Source: Planococcus sp. CP5-4_YE
Lineage (GTDB): Bacteria > Bacillota > Bacilli > Bacillales_A > Planococcaceae
Length of the DNA: 64,000 nt
NCBI RefSeq assembly: GCF_019042655.1
Contig: NZ_JAHPZO010000004.1
Location: 1 to 64,000, forward strand
Reading direction: 5' to 3'
Positions 27,285-36,774 of this stretch are shown in pieces (position 1 is the first letter of the stretch; the number at the start of each line of letters is the position of its first letter). Both the position numbers and the translations under genes were made by a program. The notes under the pieces were generated by a model. The model did no database searches and had not been told where the DNA came from. It saw nothing but the letters and a program-made list of their open reading frames with translations.

Positions 27285-28475
27285 TTACTCAAATGGCCAG
27301 GCAGGCAGCATGCGGTTCAATTCTTTGTCTTCCCGCTTGCCCAGCACATAATCCGCCTGCATGATTGTATGAATTTCCCGGGTGCCCTCGTAAATGACTG
27401 GCGCTTTGGAATTGCGCAGGTAGCGGGCGACCGGATAATCATCTGAATAGCCGTAAGCCCCGTGGATCTGCACCGCATCATCTGCCGCTTTATTGGCGAA
27501 GTTGCACGCCTGCCATTTAGCGAGTGAAGTTTCACGCGTATTGCGCTTGCCGCTGTTTTTCAATTCGCCCGCCCGATAGACGAGCAACCGGCTCATCTGA
27601 TATCCCGCTTCCATATTGGCGAGCATTTGCTGCACCAGCTGATGCTCGCCAATCAACTTGCCGAAGGTCGTGCGGATCTTGCAGTAATCCAGGCTCGCTT
27701 CGAGGCAAGCCAACATCAAGCCGCATGCCCCGGCAGCGACCGTGAAACGGCCGTTATCGAGTGAAGCCATCGCAATCTTGAATCCTTCGCCTTCCTCCCC
27801 GAGCCGGTTGCTTGCCGGAATGCGTACATCTTCCATGAACAGTTCACCCGTATTGCCGGCCCGAATGCCGTATTTTCCTTTGATCGCCTTGGAGGAAAAA
27901 CCTTCACGGTCACGTTCCACAATAAAAGCGCTGATCCCTTTATGAGATTGCTCTTTGTCAACATAGGCGAAAACGAGAAAATGATCCGCTTGATCGCACA
28001 GTGAAATCCATGTTTTCTGCCCGTTCAATACGTAATCGTCTCCGTCGCGTTTAGCGGTTGTCGAAAGCGCTGCAACGTCCGAACCGGCTCCTGGTTCTGT
28101 CAGGCCGAACGCGCCGATTTTTTCGCCTTTTGCCTGCGGCACCAAAAACTGTTGCTTTTGCTCTTCTGTGCCCCATTGCAGAAGCGATAGTGAATTCAGG
28201 CCGGTATGGACAGAAACAGCCGTCCGGAACGTGGTGTCGCCGCGCTCCAGCTCTTCGCAGACAATGGCCAATGAATTATAGTCCATTCCGCTGCCCCCGT
28301 AAGCTTCCGGAATGCATACGCCCATAAGCCCGAGATCGGCCAAGCGCTGCCAAATCTCTTCGGGAAAACTTCCTTCTGTGTCCCAATCTTTGATATGCGG
28401 CATTATTTCTTCATCGACAAATTTCCGGACGGTTTTGCGCAGCATCTCTTGTTCTTCGCTGTATTCAAAATCCAT
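27285..28475 (-). CDS. Acyl-CoA dehydrogenase (possible glutaryl-CoA step)
   Basis: 396 residues covering the three acyl-CoA dehydrogenase domains. FAD and substrate motifs are visible (GAFGLTEPGAGSD, KTWISLCD), and the catalytic Glu lies in APVIYEGTREIH. The enzyme makes a trans-2-enoyl-CoA and passes electrons to an electron-transfer flavoprotein. It is the third gene of an operon with aldehyde dehydrogenase and lysine 6-dehydrogenase (16 bp gap), so a role near glutaryl-CoA in lysine breakdown is inferred; a branched- or short-chain substrate is also possible. Confidence 0.9.
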   Translation of the reverse strand: MDFEYSEEQEMLRKTVRKFVDEEIMPHIKDWDTEGSFPEEIWQRLADLGLMGVCIPEAYGGSGMDYNSLAIVCEELERGDTTFRTAVSVHTGLNSLSLLQWGTEEQKQQFLVPQAKGEKIGAFGLTEPGAGSDVAALSTTAKRDGDDYVLNGQKTWISLCDQADHFLVFAYVDKEQSHKGISAFIVERDREGFSSKAIKGKYGIRAGNTGELFMEDVRIPASNRLGEEGEGFKIAMASLDNGRFTVAAGACGLMLACLEASLDYCKIRTTFGKLIGEHQLVQQMLANMEAGYQMSRLLVYRAGELKNSGKRNTRETSLAKWQACNFANKAADDAVQIHGAYGYSDDYPVARYLRNSKAPVIYEGTREIHTIMQADYVLGKREDKELNRMLPAWPFE

Positions 28476-28491
28476 TCCGTTTTCCTCCCTG

Positions 28492-29658
28492 CTAGTTATA
28501 ATGCGCTGCCCGTTGCACCGTTTCTTCGATGTTTACGCCGCGCTTCTTCATTTCCGTAATGTATTCAGCACCTGGCACAATCTGTTCTGGAGGATAGACC
28601 CCGCGTTTTTGGATGAGCCCACCCGCAATCATCTGCGCGACCACGGAAATGCTGTAGGCGGTGGCCTGCGCCATTGCCGTCACACCAGTTGATTCATCCC
28701 GTATCGTCACCATTTCATATTGGTACGTGCACTCCTCTTGTTGTTTCACCCCGGAAACTGTGACGCGCAAAAGCACGGCATCTTTCTCGTCGCCGAGTTC
28801 TGTAATTGGCTCGAGCACTTTTAACAACACTTCACGGAGTGACACTTCATGCCCACCAGCGTTCACTTTCCGTTCACGGTCGGTCAAGCCTAATTCGACG
28901 AGCAAACGGAATTTATTGGCATGCCCTTGGTAGCGGATTGTTTTGTATTCCAGCGAATTCACATCCCAAAACGTCTTTGTCAAGGTCGATGTGCCCCCAG
29001 ATGTATGGAACGCTTCCAGTTCATTGAAGCCATCGAACGAGATCGGCTCGATTTCCGATAGCGACTCGACTTCTTCTAATTCACCGTCGCGGATGACGTG
29101 CGAGGTGTCCGTATAATGATCGAAAACGCCTTCAAGCGAGAAAACATGTTTGTATTCAAGCGGAGGTTTTGGATGCAGCGGGATGCCTCCGACATAAATG
29201 CGAATCGATTCGACCTCATCCAACTGGCTCGCACCATAGCCGGTTAAAATATTGATCATCCCTGGCGCCACGCCAAGATCGGGGATGATGGTCACCCCTT
29301 GGTTGGACGCTTGCTCGTGCATGGCAAGCACTTTATCCGTTGCACCGCCAATATGCCCACCGAGATCGACAGAATGAACACCACATTCAATCGCAATTTT
29401 GGCCACTTTCTCATTGAAGGTATAGAATAGCGCATTGATCACGATATCTACTCGCGCCATGACTTGCTTTAATTCGTCGTCTCGGCTTGCATCCATCTTG
29501 GCGATTTCAAGCCGCGGATCGTTCAATTGCTGGCGGAATGCCTCCGCTTTTTCTGTCGTCCGGTCTGCCAGAACGACTTTTTCCACCTGCTCATTGCGAA
29601 GTAAATCGCGCGCCGCTTGTTTTCCCATCAACCCTGCTCCGAGTACCGCAAATTTCAT
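28492..29658 (-). CDS. Saccharopine dehydrogenase-family protein, probable L-lysine 6-dehydrogenase
   Basis: 388 residues. An N-terminal Rossmann motif ([16 protein letters not shown]) is followed by [28 protein letters not shown] and [12 protein letters not shown]. The pattern closely follows the lysine 6-dehydrogenase of Geobacillus as I remember it. That enzyme uses NAD to turn L-lysine into 2-aminoadipate 6-semialdehyde and ammonia. The neighbouring aldehyde dehydrogenase would oxidise the product, which supports the call. It is the middle gene of a three-gene operon with 15 and 16 bp gaps. Confidence 0.75.
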   Translation of the reverse strand: MKFAVLGAGLMGKQAARDLLRNEQVEKVVLADRTTEKAEAFRQQLNDPRLEIAKMDASRDDELKQVMARVDIVINALFYTFNEKVAKIAIECGVHSVDLGGHIGGATDKVLAMHEQASNQGVTIIPDLGVAPGMINILTGYGASQLDEVESIRIYVGGIPLHPKPPLEYKHVFSLEGVFDHYTDTSHVIRDGELEEVESLSEIEPISFDGFNELEAFHTSGGTSTLTKTFWDVNSLEYKTIRYQGHANKFRLLVELGLTDRERKVNAGGHEVSLREVLLKVLEPITELGDEKDAVLLRVTVSGVKQQEECTYQYEMVTIRDESTGVTAMAQATAYSISVVAQMIAGGLIQKRGVYPPEQIVPGAEYITEMKKRGVNIEETVQRAAHYN

Positions 29659-29673
29659 CTCCGCCGCCCCCTT

Positions 29674-31155
29674 CTATGCTTCGTTGTCGATCTGTGCCCG
29701 CTGCAATTTTCCACTGAAATCTACATAGACGCTCTTCCATTCGGTAAACACATCAAGCGCCGCGACGCCTGAATCGCGGTGGCCATTGCCGGTGCCTTTC
29801 GTGCCGCCGAACGGCAAATGGATTTCCGCGCCTGTCGTCCCGGCGTTGATGTAGACGATACCGGTATCGAGGTCGCGCTGCGCTTTGAATGCCCGGTTGA
29901 TGTCCGCTGTAAATATCGAGCTCGACAAGCCGTAAATGACACCGTTGTTCACTTCGATTGCTTCTTCAAAACTTGCCACTTCAATCAAGGAAATGACCGG
30001 GCCGAAGATTTCTTCCTGCGCAATCCGCATTCCTGGCGTGACCCCTGCAAACAATGTCGGTGCGTAATAGTTCCCTTCATCGTAATGGCCGCCCGTTAAT
30101 ATTTCACCGCCCCTGACGAGTTCTGCGCCTTGTTCTTTGCCAATTTCAATATAGGAATGGATTTTCTCCAGCGCTTTCTTATTGATGACTGGTCCGACCT
30201 TGACGGATTCGTCCATCCCGTCGCCAATCGTTAATTTGTCCATCTTTTCGAGCAAGCGATGCTGAAGCTGTTCTTTTACATCCCGATGCACGATGACACG
30301 GCTGCAGGCGGTACAGCGCTGGCCAGCTGTGCCGAACGCACTCCATAAAATACCATCGACGGCGAGGTCCAAATCCGCATCGTCCATGACGATGACCGCG
30401 TTTTTCCCGCCCATCTCTAGCGACACTTTCTTCAAATGGCGGCCGCCGAGTTCCGCTACTTTGCGCCCCGTATCCGTCGAGCCCGTAAATGAAATAACCC
30501 GGATATCCCGGTGCTCGATCATCGCCGTCCCGACTTCTGAACCGGAACCGAAAACGATATTCGCAACACCATCCGGCAAGCCCGCTTCCTTGAAGATTTT
30601 GGCCATTTCATAGGCCATCATCGGCGTTTCAGTCGCCGGTTTCCATATGAAGGTATTGCCCGCAACAATCGCCGGGAAAGATTTCCAAGTTGCAATCGCT
30701 ACCGGAAAATTCCACGGAGTGATGAGCCCAACAACCCCGATCGGCGCACGCACACTCATCGCAAACTTATCCGCCAGTTCCGAAGGCGTCGTCTCGCCAA
30801 ACATCCTTCTGCCCTCGCCTGCCATATAGAACGCCATATCGATGCCTTCCTGAACTTCGCCACGGCCTTCCTCGATCACTTTCCCCATTTCTTTTGTCAG
30901 CACCGCCGCGAGCTGTTCTTTCCTTTCTTTCATCAAGCGCCCGATTTCATACAGATAATCCGCGCGTTTAGGTGCCGGGACAAGCGCCCACTTTTTTTGT
31001 GCCGCTTTGGCTGCTTTCACCGCTTCCTCTACATCTGCGGTAGTTGACCGCTGTACAGCTGCCAACTCTTCGCCTGTTGCCGGGTTGACAACTGGCACAA
31101 ATTCGGCGCCCGCCTCTTGCTGGAACTCCCCATTTACAAAATTCGTCAGTTTCAT
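29674..31155 (-). CDS. Aldehyde dehydrogenase, probable 2-aminoadipate semialdehyde dehydrogenase
   Basis: 493 residues of the NAD(P)-dependent aldehyde dehydrogenase family. The catalytic Cys is in GQRCTACSRV, the general-base Glu in SLEMGGKNA, and the cofactor loop is FTGSTDTGRKVAE; ITPWNFP is also intact. As first gene of the lysine 6-dehydrogenase operon it probably oxidises 2-aminoadipate 6-semialdehyde to 2-aminoadipate. The ATG at 31155 follows AAAGGGG; the longer frame to 31194 would overlap the cre site. Confidence 0.88.
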   Translation of the reverse strand: MKLTNFVNGEFQQEAGAEFVPVVNPATGEELAAVQRSTTADVEEAVKAAKAAQKKWALVPAPKRADYLYEIGRLMKERKEQLAAVLTKEMGKVIEEGRGEVQEGIDMAFYMAGEGRRMFGETTPSELADKFAMSVRAPIGVVGLITPWNFPVAIATWKSFPAIVAGNTFIWKPATETPMMAYEMAKIFKEAGLPDGVANIVFGSGSEVGTAMIEHRDIRVISFTGSTDTGRKVAELGGRHLKKVSLEMGGKNAVIVMDDADLDLAVDGILWSAFGTAGQRCTACSRVIVHRDVKEQLQHRLLEKMDKLTIGDGMDESVKVGPVINKKALEKIHSYIEIGKEQGAELVRGGEILTGGHYDEGNYYAPTLFAGVTPGMRIAQEEIFGPVISLIEVASFEEAIEVNNGVIYGLSSSIFTADINRAFKAQRDLDTGIVYINAGTTGAEIHLPFGGTKGTGNGHRDSGVAALDVFTEWKSVYVDFSGKLQRAQIDNEA

Positions 31156-31179
31156 CGAATTACCCCTTTCCACAATGCG

Positions 31180-31193
31180 TGTAAACGCTTTCA
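31180..31193 (-). promoter_or_regulatory. cre site (CcpA) upstream of the lysine-degradation operon
   Basis: TGTAAACGCTTTCA matches the cre consensus TGWAANCGNTNWCA at all 14 positions. It lies 25 bp upstream of the aldehyde dehydrogenase start, a position where CcpA would block transcription. Confidence 0.75.
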
Positions 31194-31311
31194 CTATTTA
31201 CTCTATTCCCTACAAAACGGAAAACTCCTACATGCTTTCATAACTTCCTTCCACAACTTTGCAAAGTCTGTCACATTCAAGCACCTTTGCAATAAAATTC
31301 TTCGGAAACGG

Positions 31312-31340
31312 TTGACACTGACCATTCGTCATAGTCTAAT
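31312..31340 (+). promoter_or_regulatory. Promoter with MerR-type dyad operator
   Basis: -35 TTGACA (31312-31317), 17-base spacer, -10 TCTAAT (31335-31340), ahead of the MerR gene. A symmetric pattern GAC-N3-GAC-N5-GTC-N3-GTC (31314-31336) overlaps it, fitting autoregulation by the MerR protein. Confidence 0.6.
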
Positions 31341-31360
31341 CAAGAGTAGAGGTGATTGAA

Positions 31361-32155
31361 ATGTACAAAGTACAAGAAGTGGCAAAAATCGCGGGCGTTA
31401 GCGTACGAACGCTGCACCATTACGACAGCATCGATTTAATGAAACCGAGCAATAAAGGATCGAATCGATACCGCTATTATAGCGACGACGACTTGAAGTT
31501 GCTGCAGCAAATTCTATTCCTCAAAGAACTCGGGTTTTCACTAAAAAAAATTCAGGAAATCATAATAAATGGCTATGATGCAGAATATGCCATGGCGCGC
31601 CATATCGAATTGCTTGAACAGAAGAAATTCCGCATCGAGCAATTGATCGATAATGCACGCATGACTCAAGACGAGTTTTCATCCGGGGAGTCGCTAAGCA
31701 ACGAACAGCGGTTTTCTGCGTTCTCCATCCGCCATACACCGGATCGCATCGATTTGTACCAGAAGCCGGAAATTGAAGTATCCGTCAAGGATGACCTTGA
31801 AAACATCAAGGAAGAGACTTCTGTCTTGGAGGCTTCAGAACCTGAAGCCGCAAAACCGCAGAAAGAAGCCGAGAACCTGGAAGAAATCGACCGTGAAGCG
31901 AACCGCATCTACAGCGCTGTTGCCAGCCTTATGGATTTACCGGTCGATGCACAGGAAGTCCAGAAAGAAATGGCCGCGTATTACCATTTGCTTGACCGTT
32001 TTTATGAATGCACGCCGAATATGTTCCGCAACTTAGCGAATCTTTATGCAAACGATAGCCGCTTCTCCCGGACCATCGATCAACACGGAGAGGGCTTATC
32101 CGATTATCTGAAAGACGCGATGCACGTGCACGCGGATGCGTTGCAGCATGCATGA
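31361..32155 (+). CDS. MerR-family regulator with TipAS-type C-terminal domain
   Basis: 264 residues. The N-terminal winged helix (about 1-70) has YKVQEVAKIAGVSVRTLHHYD and SNRYRYYSDDDLKLL, typical of MerR. A helical coiled linker (about 75-110) and an acidic stretch (about 145-180) precede a C-terminal domain (about 180-264, with YHLLDRFYECTPNMFRNLANLY) that fits the TipAS antibiotic-binding fold. Ligand unknown. It is divergent from the lysine operon and may control it, itself, or the overlapping 42-aa gene. The ATG at 31361 is preceded by AGAGGTG. Confidence 0.85.
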   Translation: MYKVQEVAKIAGVSVRTLHHYDSIDLMKPSNKGSNRYRYYSDDDLKLLQQILFLKELGFSLKKIQEIIINGYDAEYAMARHIELLEQKKFRIEQLIDNARMTQDEFSSGESLSNEQRFSAFSIRHTPDRIDLYQKPEIEVSVKDDLENIKEETSVLEASEPEAAKPQKEAENLEEIDREANRIYSAVASLMDLPVDAQEVQKEMAAYYHLLDRFYECTPNMFRNLANLYANDSRFSRTIDQHGEGLSDYLKDAMHVHADALQHA

Positions 32156-32276
32156 ACTCATCGGCCCTTGCAGCAATTGCGGCAAAGAAGTCTATTGCCG
32201 TGATGGATTTTTGGACGGCGTCTATATCGACGGCGAATTAATTTGCCATGATTGTGCAGAAGAACTCGACAATTGA
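32148..32276 (+). CDS. Small zinc-ribbon-like protein (42 aa)
   Basis: 42 residues (MHELIGPCSNCGKEVYC...). Two CxxC pairs (CSNC and CHDC) and one further Cys are visible, which suggests one zinc site. The ATG overlaps the end of the MerR gene by 8 bases in a different frame, so translation is probably coupled. A bidirectional terminator follows at once. It is not recognised as a named family. Its position suggests a partner or effector of the MerR regulator; this is inference. Confidence 0.55.
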   Translation: MHELIGPCSNCGKEVYCRDGFLDGVYIDGELICHDCAEELDN

Positions 32277-32283
32277 TCCATAA

Positions 32284-32320
32284 AAAAAAGCCTGAACGGG
32301 AATGCCGTTCAGGCTTTTTC
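32284..32320. terminator. Bidirectional terminator
   Basis: 13-bp stem 32287-32299/32305-32317 (AAAGCCTGAACGG and its complement) with A- and T-runs on both sides, between the zinc-ribbon gene (+) and trhO (-). Confidence 0.9.
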
Positions 32321-32326
32321 AATTGC

Positions 32327-33289
32327 TTACGATTGTGCAGTTTCTTTTAACGCATCAAGGCGTTGTTGTACTTCCGCGCCTGTCAAACCATGCTCAAAAG
32401 CATAGCGATTGCGAGGATGTTCACGGCATTCGTCTGAACACGAACGCATGTATTTATGTTCATTTTCTTCTGAAGACAAAATTTTCGCGTTGCATTCAGG
32501 GTTCGCGCAGTTAACATAGCGTTCACAAGGTTCGCCTGTGAAATGGTCTTTCCCGACAATCGTGTGCTCAACGCGATTGACCGGTACAGCGATGCGCTCA
32601 TCAAAGACGTATAACTGTCCGTCCCAAAGCTTGCCTTGTACTTCTGGATCCTTGCCATAAGTGACGATGCCGCCGTGAAGCTGGTTGACATCATCAAAAC
32701 CTTCACGTTTCATCCATCCTGAGAATTTTTCACAGCGAATGCCGCCTGTACAATACGTCAGGATTTTCTTGCCTTCGAATTGCTCTTTGTTTTCGCGGAT
32801 CCATTCCGGCAAATCACGGAAGGTTTCAACATCTGGCCGTACCGCACCACGGAAATGGCCCAAGTCGTACTCATAGTCGTTGCGTGCATCGATGACGACT
32901 GTATCTTGGTCTTGCATGGCTTTATAAAATTCTTCCGGCTCCAAATAATTGCCAGTCAATTCGTTCGGGTTGATATCTTCTTCGAGTCCAAGATGAACGA
33001 TTTCCTTTTTCGGGCGGACATGCATTTTTTTGAAAGCATGGCCATCCGATTCGTCGATTTTAAAGACGATGCCCGCAAAACGCGGATCGTTTTTCATCAT
33101 ATCCATATATTGTTCAGTTTGCTCGATCGTCCCGGAGCAGGTACCGTTGATCCCTTCTTCGGATACGAGGATGCGCCCTTTCAATCCGATTTCCTTGCAG
33201 GCTGCCAAATGCTCTGCTGCAAACTCTTCCGGATTTTCGATTGGTGTGTATAGATAGTACAATAAGACATTATGTGTATGATTTTGCAT
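32327..33289 (-). CDS. trhO: tRNA uridine(34) hydroxylase, rhodanese-type
   Basis: 320 residues, the usual length. The N-terminal domain ends near [13 protein letters not shown], the rhodanese domain (about 125-220) has the active Cys in [15 protein letters not shown], and the C-terminal part carries a zinc-type Cys set (CANPEC... and CSDEC). TrhO (YbfQ in Bacillus) hydroxylates U34 of certain tRNAs to 5-hydroxyuridine using O2. AGGAGG precedes the ATG. It is a single gene facing the shared terminator. Confidence 0.9.
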   Translation of the reverse strand: MQNHTHNVLLYYLYTPIENPEEFAAEHLAACKEIGLKGRILVSEEGINGTCSGTIEQTEQYMDMMKNDPRFAGIVFKIDESDGHAFKKMHVRPKKEIVHLGLEEDINPNELTGNYLEPEEFYKAMQDQDTVVIDARNDYEYDLGHFRGAVRPDVETFRDLPEWIRENKEQFEGKKILTYCTGGIRCEKFSGWMKREGFDDVNQLHGGIVTYGKDPEVQGKLWDGQLYVFDERIAVPVNRVEHTIVGKDHFTGEPCERYVNCANPECNAKILSSEENEHKYMRSCSDECREHPRNRYAFEHGLTGAEVQQRLDALKETAQS

Positions 33290-33410
33290 GAATCATACCT
33301 CCTGATTTTCGATTTGGCCTATTCCTTTGACACAAGAAAAACCTAGCCTATTTTACCTCACCGCGCGAAAAAATTCAACTTCCCTTACTGTTTCACCCCT
33401 GAAGCCAACT

Positions 33411-33443
33411 AAAAAAATCAGCCCCGCTTTACGGGACTGATTT
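33411..33443 (-). terminator. Terminator after the 2-hydroxyacid dehydrogenase gene
   Basis: Stem AAATCAG-CCCG/CGGG-CTGATTT with one internal mismatch and a T-run on the minus strand. Confidence 0.8.
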
Positions 33444-33444
33444 C

Positions 33445-34395
33445 TTAGCAAACCCGGTTCTTAACGGGCTTTTTGTTTGCGCAGGCTTGCAGCGCTTCTT
33501 TATTCAGTTCCATCATCGCATAGCGCGTCTGCACCGTTGCGCTTCCGATATGTGGGGTAACCGTCAAATTGTCGAGCGTTTGAAGCGGATGGTCCAGCGG
33601 CAGCGGCTCTTGTTCGAACACATCAAGCCCTGCTCCCCAAATGGATTTATTCTTCAATGCCACGTAGAGCGCGTGTTCATCGACAATTCCGCCTCTGCTG
33701 CAATTGATGAGAATCGCTGTCTCTTTCATCAAGGATAGCTCACGTTCGCCGACCATGCCTTTTGTCTGTTCGGTCAGCGGCGCCAGAATCACGACGAAAT
33801 CGGAATGCTTCAATAGATCATCAAGTTCCGCATAGTCCGCATCTTCCAGACTTTTGCGCGTCCGGTTGTGATAGATGACTTCCATATTGAAGCCTTGCGC
33901 CCTCCTGCATACCGCTTCGCCGATGCGTCCCATGCCGATGATGCCGACCGTCGAACCATGCGCGTTCTGTCCAGTCATTCCCATCGGCGTCCATGCTTGC
34001 CATTCACCGCTTCGCACCGTTTTTTCCGCTTCGATCAAGCGGCGTGCCGTTGCTAGCATCAAAGCAAATGTTAAGTCAGCCGTCGTTTCAGTCAAAACAT
34101 CCGGTGTATTCGTGACAATCACTTTATGTTCTCTTGCTGCATCGAGATCGATATTGTTATAACCAACCGCTAAATTCACGACGATTTTCAGGTTCGGCGC
34201 CGACTCAAATAGTTCACGGTCGATTTCATCGCCGAGCATCGTCCACAGTGCTTGCGCTTCCTTCGCTTCTTCAAGTAATTTTTCACGCGGCGCATTCCGT
34301 TCTTCTTCCGGCCACATGCGCACTTCGTAGACATCGTGTAGATCCGCTACTGCCTGCTCCGGCAATTGCTGTGTAATGAATAAAATCGGTTTCAT
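33445..34395 (-). CDS. D-isomer 2-hydroxyacid dehydrogenase (glyoxylate/hydroxypyruvate reductase-like)
   Basis: 316 residues. The NAD-binding motif is GIIGMGRIGEAV (about 150-161), and the catalytic Arg, Glu and His are in NCSRGG, FEQEP and TPHIGSAT. The family reduces glyoxylate, hydroxypyruvate or related 2-keto acids. NAVGYNN-type residues (NLAVGYNNID) are those of the glyoxylate reductase group. GGTGGAGG lies ahead of the ATG. It is probably monocistronic; the DedA gene upstream is separated by about 46 bp and could be co-transcribed. Confidence 0.88.
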   Translation of the reverse strand: MKPILFITQQLPEQAVADLHDVYEVRMWPEEERNAPREKLLEEAKEAQALWTMLGDEIDRELFESAPNLKIVVNLAVGYNNIDLDAAREHKVIVTNTPDVLTETTADLTFALMLATARRLIEAEKTVRSGEWQAWTPMGMTGQNAHGSTVGIIGMGRIGEAVCRRAQGFNMEVIYHNRTRKSLEDADYAELDDLLKHSDFVVILAPLTEQTKGMVGERELSLMKETAILINCSRGGIVDEHALYVALKNKSIWGAGLDVFEQEPLPLDHPLQTLDNLTVTPHIGSATVQTRYAMMELNKEALQACANKKPVKNRVC

Positions 34396-34441
34396 GAAAA
34401 CCCTCCACCCTTCTACTGATTAGCTTCCTGATCGATAAAAC

Positions 34442-35053
34442 TTACTGCCCTGCGCCATGCCTTTTTCTAAACATCCATAGTCCTAAGATGGCACCGGCAA
34501 AGAGCACGATATAGACGATATTCGAATAAATGCTTAATTGGTCCAGGATTTCTTCCCGGTTTTCTCCGACAGCCCGCCCGGCATAAACGAGTACCGTATT
34601 CCAAATCAACGTGCCCGCTGTCGTAAAAGTTAGGAACAAAACGAACTTCATATTGGACATGCCTGCTGGAATCGATATGAGGCTGCGGACAAGCGGCATC
34701 AGCCGTCCGATCAATACCGCAAACGCTCCGAAGCGGTCAAACCAACGATCCGCTTTATAGAGATCCGTTTTCTTAAGGCGCAGCCAATTGCCGTATTTGT
34801 CGATAATCTGTTCGAGCCGTTCTACATCCAGGAGAAGCCCAAGCCCGTAGAGTACAACAGCTCCGGCCACAGACCCTACTGTGGCTGATAGGATGACCCC
34901 CCACACGGTGAGGCTGGTGGTTGACGTCATAAATCCGCCAGCCGTCAAGACCACTTCTGAGGGCACCGGCGGAAACACGTTCTCCAGCAAAATAAGCAGG
35001 AAGATTCCGAAGTAGCCGTAATTCTCCATAACCGATGTAATCCACTGCTCCAT
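34442..35053 (-). CDS. DedA-family membrane protein
   Basis: 203 residues with about five hydrophobic segments. ENVFPPVPSEVVLTAGG near the start and FGAFAVLIGRLMPLVRSLISIPAG are family hallmarks; the latter keeps the conserved Arg and Pro residues. Some DedA proteins recycle undecaprenyl phosphate or phosphatidylethanolamine across the membrane; others affect proton homeostasis, so the exact role is open. The start at 35053 is preceded by AGAGGGGGGC; the longer frame to 35098 lacks a site. Confidence 0.87.
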   Translation of the reverse strand: MEQWITSVMENYGYFGIFLLILLENVFPPVPSEVVLTAGGFMTSTTSLTVWGVILSATVGSVAGAVVLYGLGLLLDVERLEQIIDKYGNWLRLKKTDLYKADRWFDRFGAFAVLIGRLMPLVRSLISIPAGMSNMKFVLFLTFTTAGTLIWNTVLVYAGRAVGENREEILDQLSIYSNIVYIVLFAGAILGLWMFRKRHGAGQ

Positions 35054-35148
35054 AGGATGCCCCCCTCTGAATACCCTGACGCCCGGATTTCCACACATAT
35101 CCGTCTACCTATATATATTGACGAAACTCCACCCTCTTAAACAGCAGC

Positions 35149-35180
35149 AAAAAAGCCGCGCTTGTTTCAGCGCGGCTTTT
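35149..35180 (-). terminator. Terminator after the carboxylate uptake operon
   Basis: 9-bp stem AAGCCGCGC/GCGCGGCTT (35153-35161/35170-35178) with A/T-runs. Confidence 0.88.
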
Positions 35181-35181
35181 T

Positions 35182-36753
35182 TTAAGTTTTCATTTTACGC
35201 AATTCAACACGTCGAATTTTTCCGGAAGTCGTTTTTGGCAGCTCCGTCAAAAATTCGATGACTCGAGGGTATTTATAAGGTGCAGTAATTCCTTTGACAT
35301 GATCCTGCAATTCCTTGACCATCACCTCGTCTTGCTTGCCGCCATCTCTCAATACGACAAACGCTTTGACGATATTTCCACGGATCTCATCCGGCGCTGC
35401 CACGACTGCGCATTCTTGTACAGCCGGATGTTTCATGAGTGCGTCTTCCACTTCAAACGGCCCGATTGTATAGCCCGAAGAAATGATGATATCGTCGCTG
35501 CGGCCTTCAAACCAGAAGTAGCCATCTTCATCGCGTGAAGCCTGATCGCCCGTCAAATACCAATCGCCGCGGAAAGAAGCTTTCGTCCGTTCCGGGTCGC
35601 GGTAGTATTCACGGAACAGCGCTGGACAGCTTTTGTGTACGGCAATATCGCCGACTTCACCTGGCGCTGCCGGTTGGCCATCTTCATTGATGATATCGAC
35701 CGGATTTCCAGGTGTCGGTTTGCCCATCGATCCGGGCTTCATCTCCATATCTTGCAAGATGCACACAAGCAATGTATTTTCTGTCTGTCCGTAGCCATCC
35801 CGCACATTCAATTGGAACGCTTCCTTAAAAGCATCGATCACTTGCCGATTGAGCGGCTCGCCGGCAGAAACAGCACTGCGCAGATGAGGCAATTTATAAT
35901 TGTTCAAGTTTTCGACTTTAGCCATGATGCGATATTCAGTCGGCGTGCAGCACAGCACATTGACTTTTTCTTCTTTGAGGATATCTAAATATTTCAGTGC
36001 GTCGAAAGCGCCGTTATAGACGAGTGCCGTCGCCCCGAGGGTAATTGTCGAAAGGAATGGGCTCCAAATCCACTTTTGCCAGCCTGGAGCTGCGGTTGCC
36101 CAAACGATATCTCCGCTTTTCACGCCGAGCCATTCCGTTGCAGCTGTCCGGACATGCGCATAGCCCCAGCCATGTACATGCACGACGCCTTTTGGATTGC
36201 CGGTCGTTCCGGATGTATAGGATAGAAACGCCATATCTTCCCGGTTCGTATCGACCGCTTCAAACTGTTCTGGTTCTGCAGCAGCCAATTGTTCCAGCGA
36301 TTTCCACCCCTGTTCTTTTCCGCCGACGATCAATTTAGTGTCCAACGCGTCATACTGCTCTTCAATGGAGTTTGTTTCAGCTGTCGTTTTGTAATGTGCA
36401 ATAATCGCTTTCGCACCGGAATGCTCCATACGGTAGCTCAAATCTTTTTGGCGCAGCATTTCAGAACATGGAATAGCGACAAGCCCTGCACGCAAACAAG
36501 CTAGATACGTTATATAGGCCTCCGGAATTCGGGGCAGGATGATCAAGACGCGATCTCCTTTTTCAAGCCCTAATTTTATGAGTGCCTGTGCATACTGGTT
36601 CATTTTGGAAAAAAGTTCTTGATAAGAAAGCTCCGTACGGTTATTGTCCGCATCAAACCAGCGCACCGCAATCCGCTCAGCATCATTTTTATATGCTTCC
36701 AATTCAGAAGTAATATTGTATTGTTCAGGCGCGATCAATTGTTCAACGTTCAT
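35182..36753 (-). CDS. Acyl-CoA synthetase, MACS/AMP-forming family
   Basis: 523 residues. The AMP-binding P-loop is YTSGTTGNPKG (about 185-195), followed by DGYGQTEN and WYLTGDQASRDEDGYFWFEGR, and the C-terminal catalytic Lys lies in TTSGKIRR. The enzyme activates a short- or medium-chain carboxylate with ATP and CoA. It is the last gene of a four-gene operon with a sodium-solute symporter, so uptake followed by CoA activation is inferred. The substrate could be acetate, propionate, butyrate or a branched acid. GGAGGAG precedes the ATG. Confidence 0.9.
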   Translation of the reverse strand: MNVEQLIAPEQYNITSELEAYKNDAERIAVRWFDADNNRTELSYQELFSKMNQYAQALIKLGLEKGDRVLIILPRIPEAYITYLACLRAGLVAIPCSEMLRQKDLSYRMEHSGAKAIIAHYKTTAETNSIEEQYDALDTKLIVGGKEQGWKSLEQLAAAEPEQFEAVDTNREDMAFLSYTSGTTGNPKGVVHVHGWGYAHVRTAATEWLGVKSGDIVWATAAPGWQKWIWSPFLSTITLGATALVYNGAFDALKYLDILKEEKVNVLCCTPTEYRIMAKVENLNNYKLPHLRSAVSAGEPLNRQVIDAFKEAFQLNVRDGYGQTENTLLVCILQDMEMKPGSMGKPTPGNPVDIINEDGQPAAPGEVGDIAVHKSCPALFREYYRDPERTKASFRGDWYLTGDQASRDEDGYFWFEGRSDDIIISSGYTIGPFEVEDALMKHPAVQECAVVAAPDEIRGNIVKAFVVLRDGGKQDEVMVKELQDHVKGITAPYKYPRVIEFLTELPKTTSGKIRRVELRKMKT

Positions 36754-36774
36754 CTAATCTCCTCCTTTTCCTAT

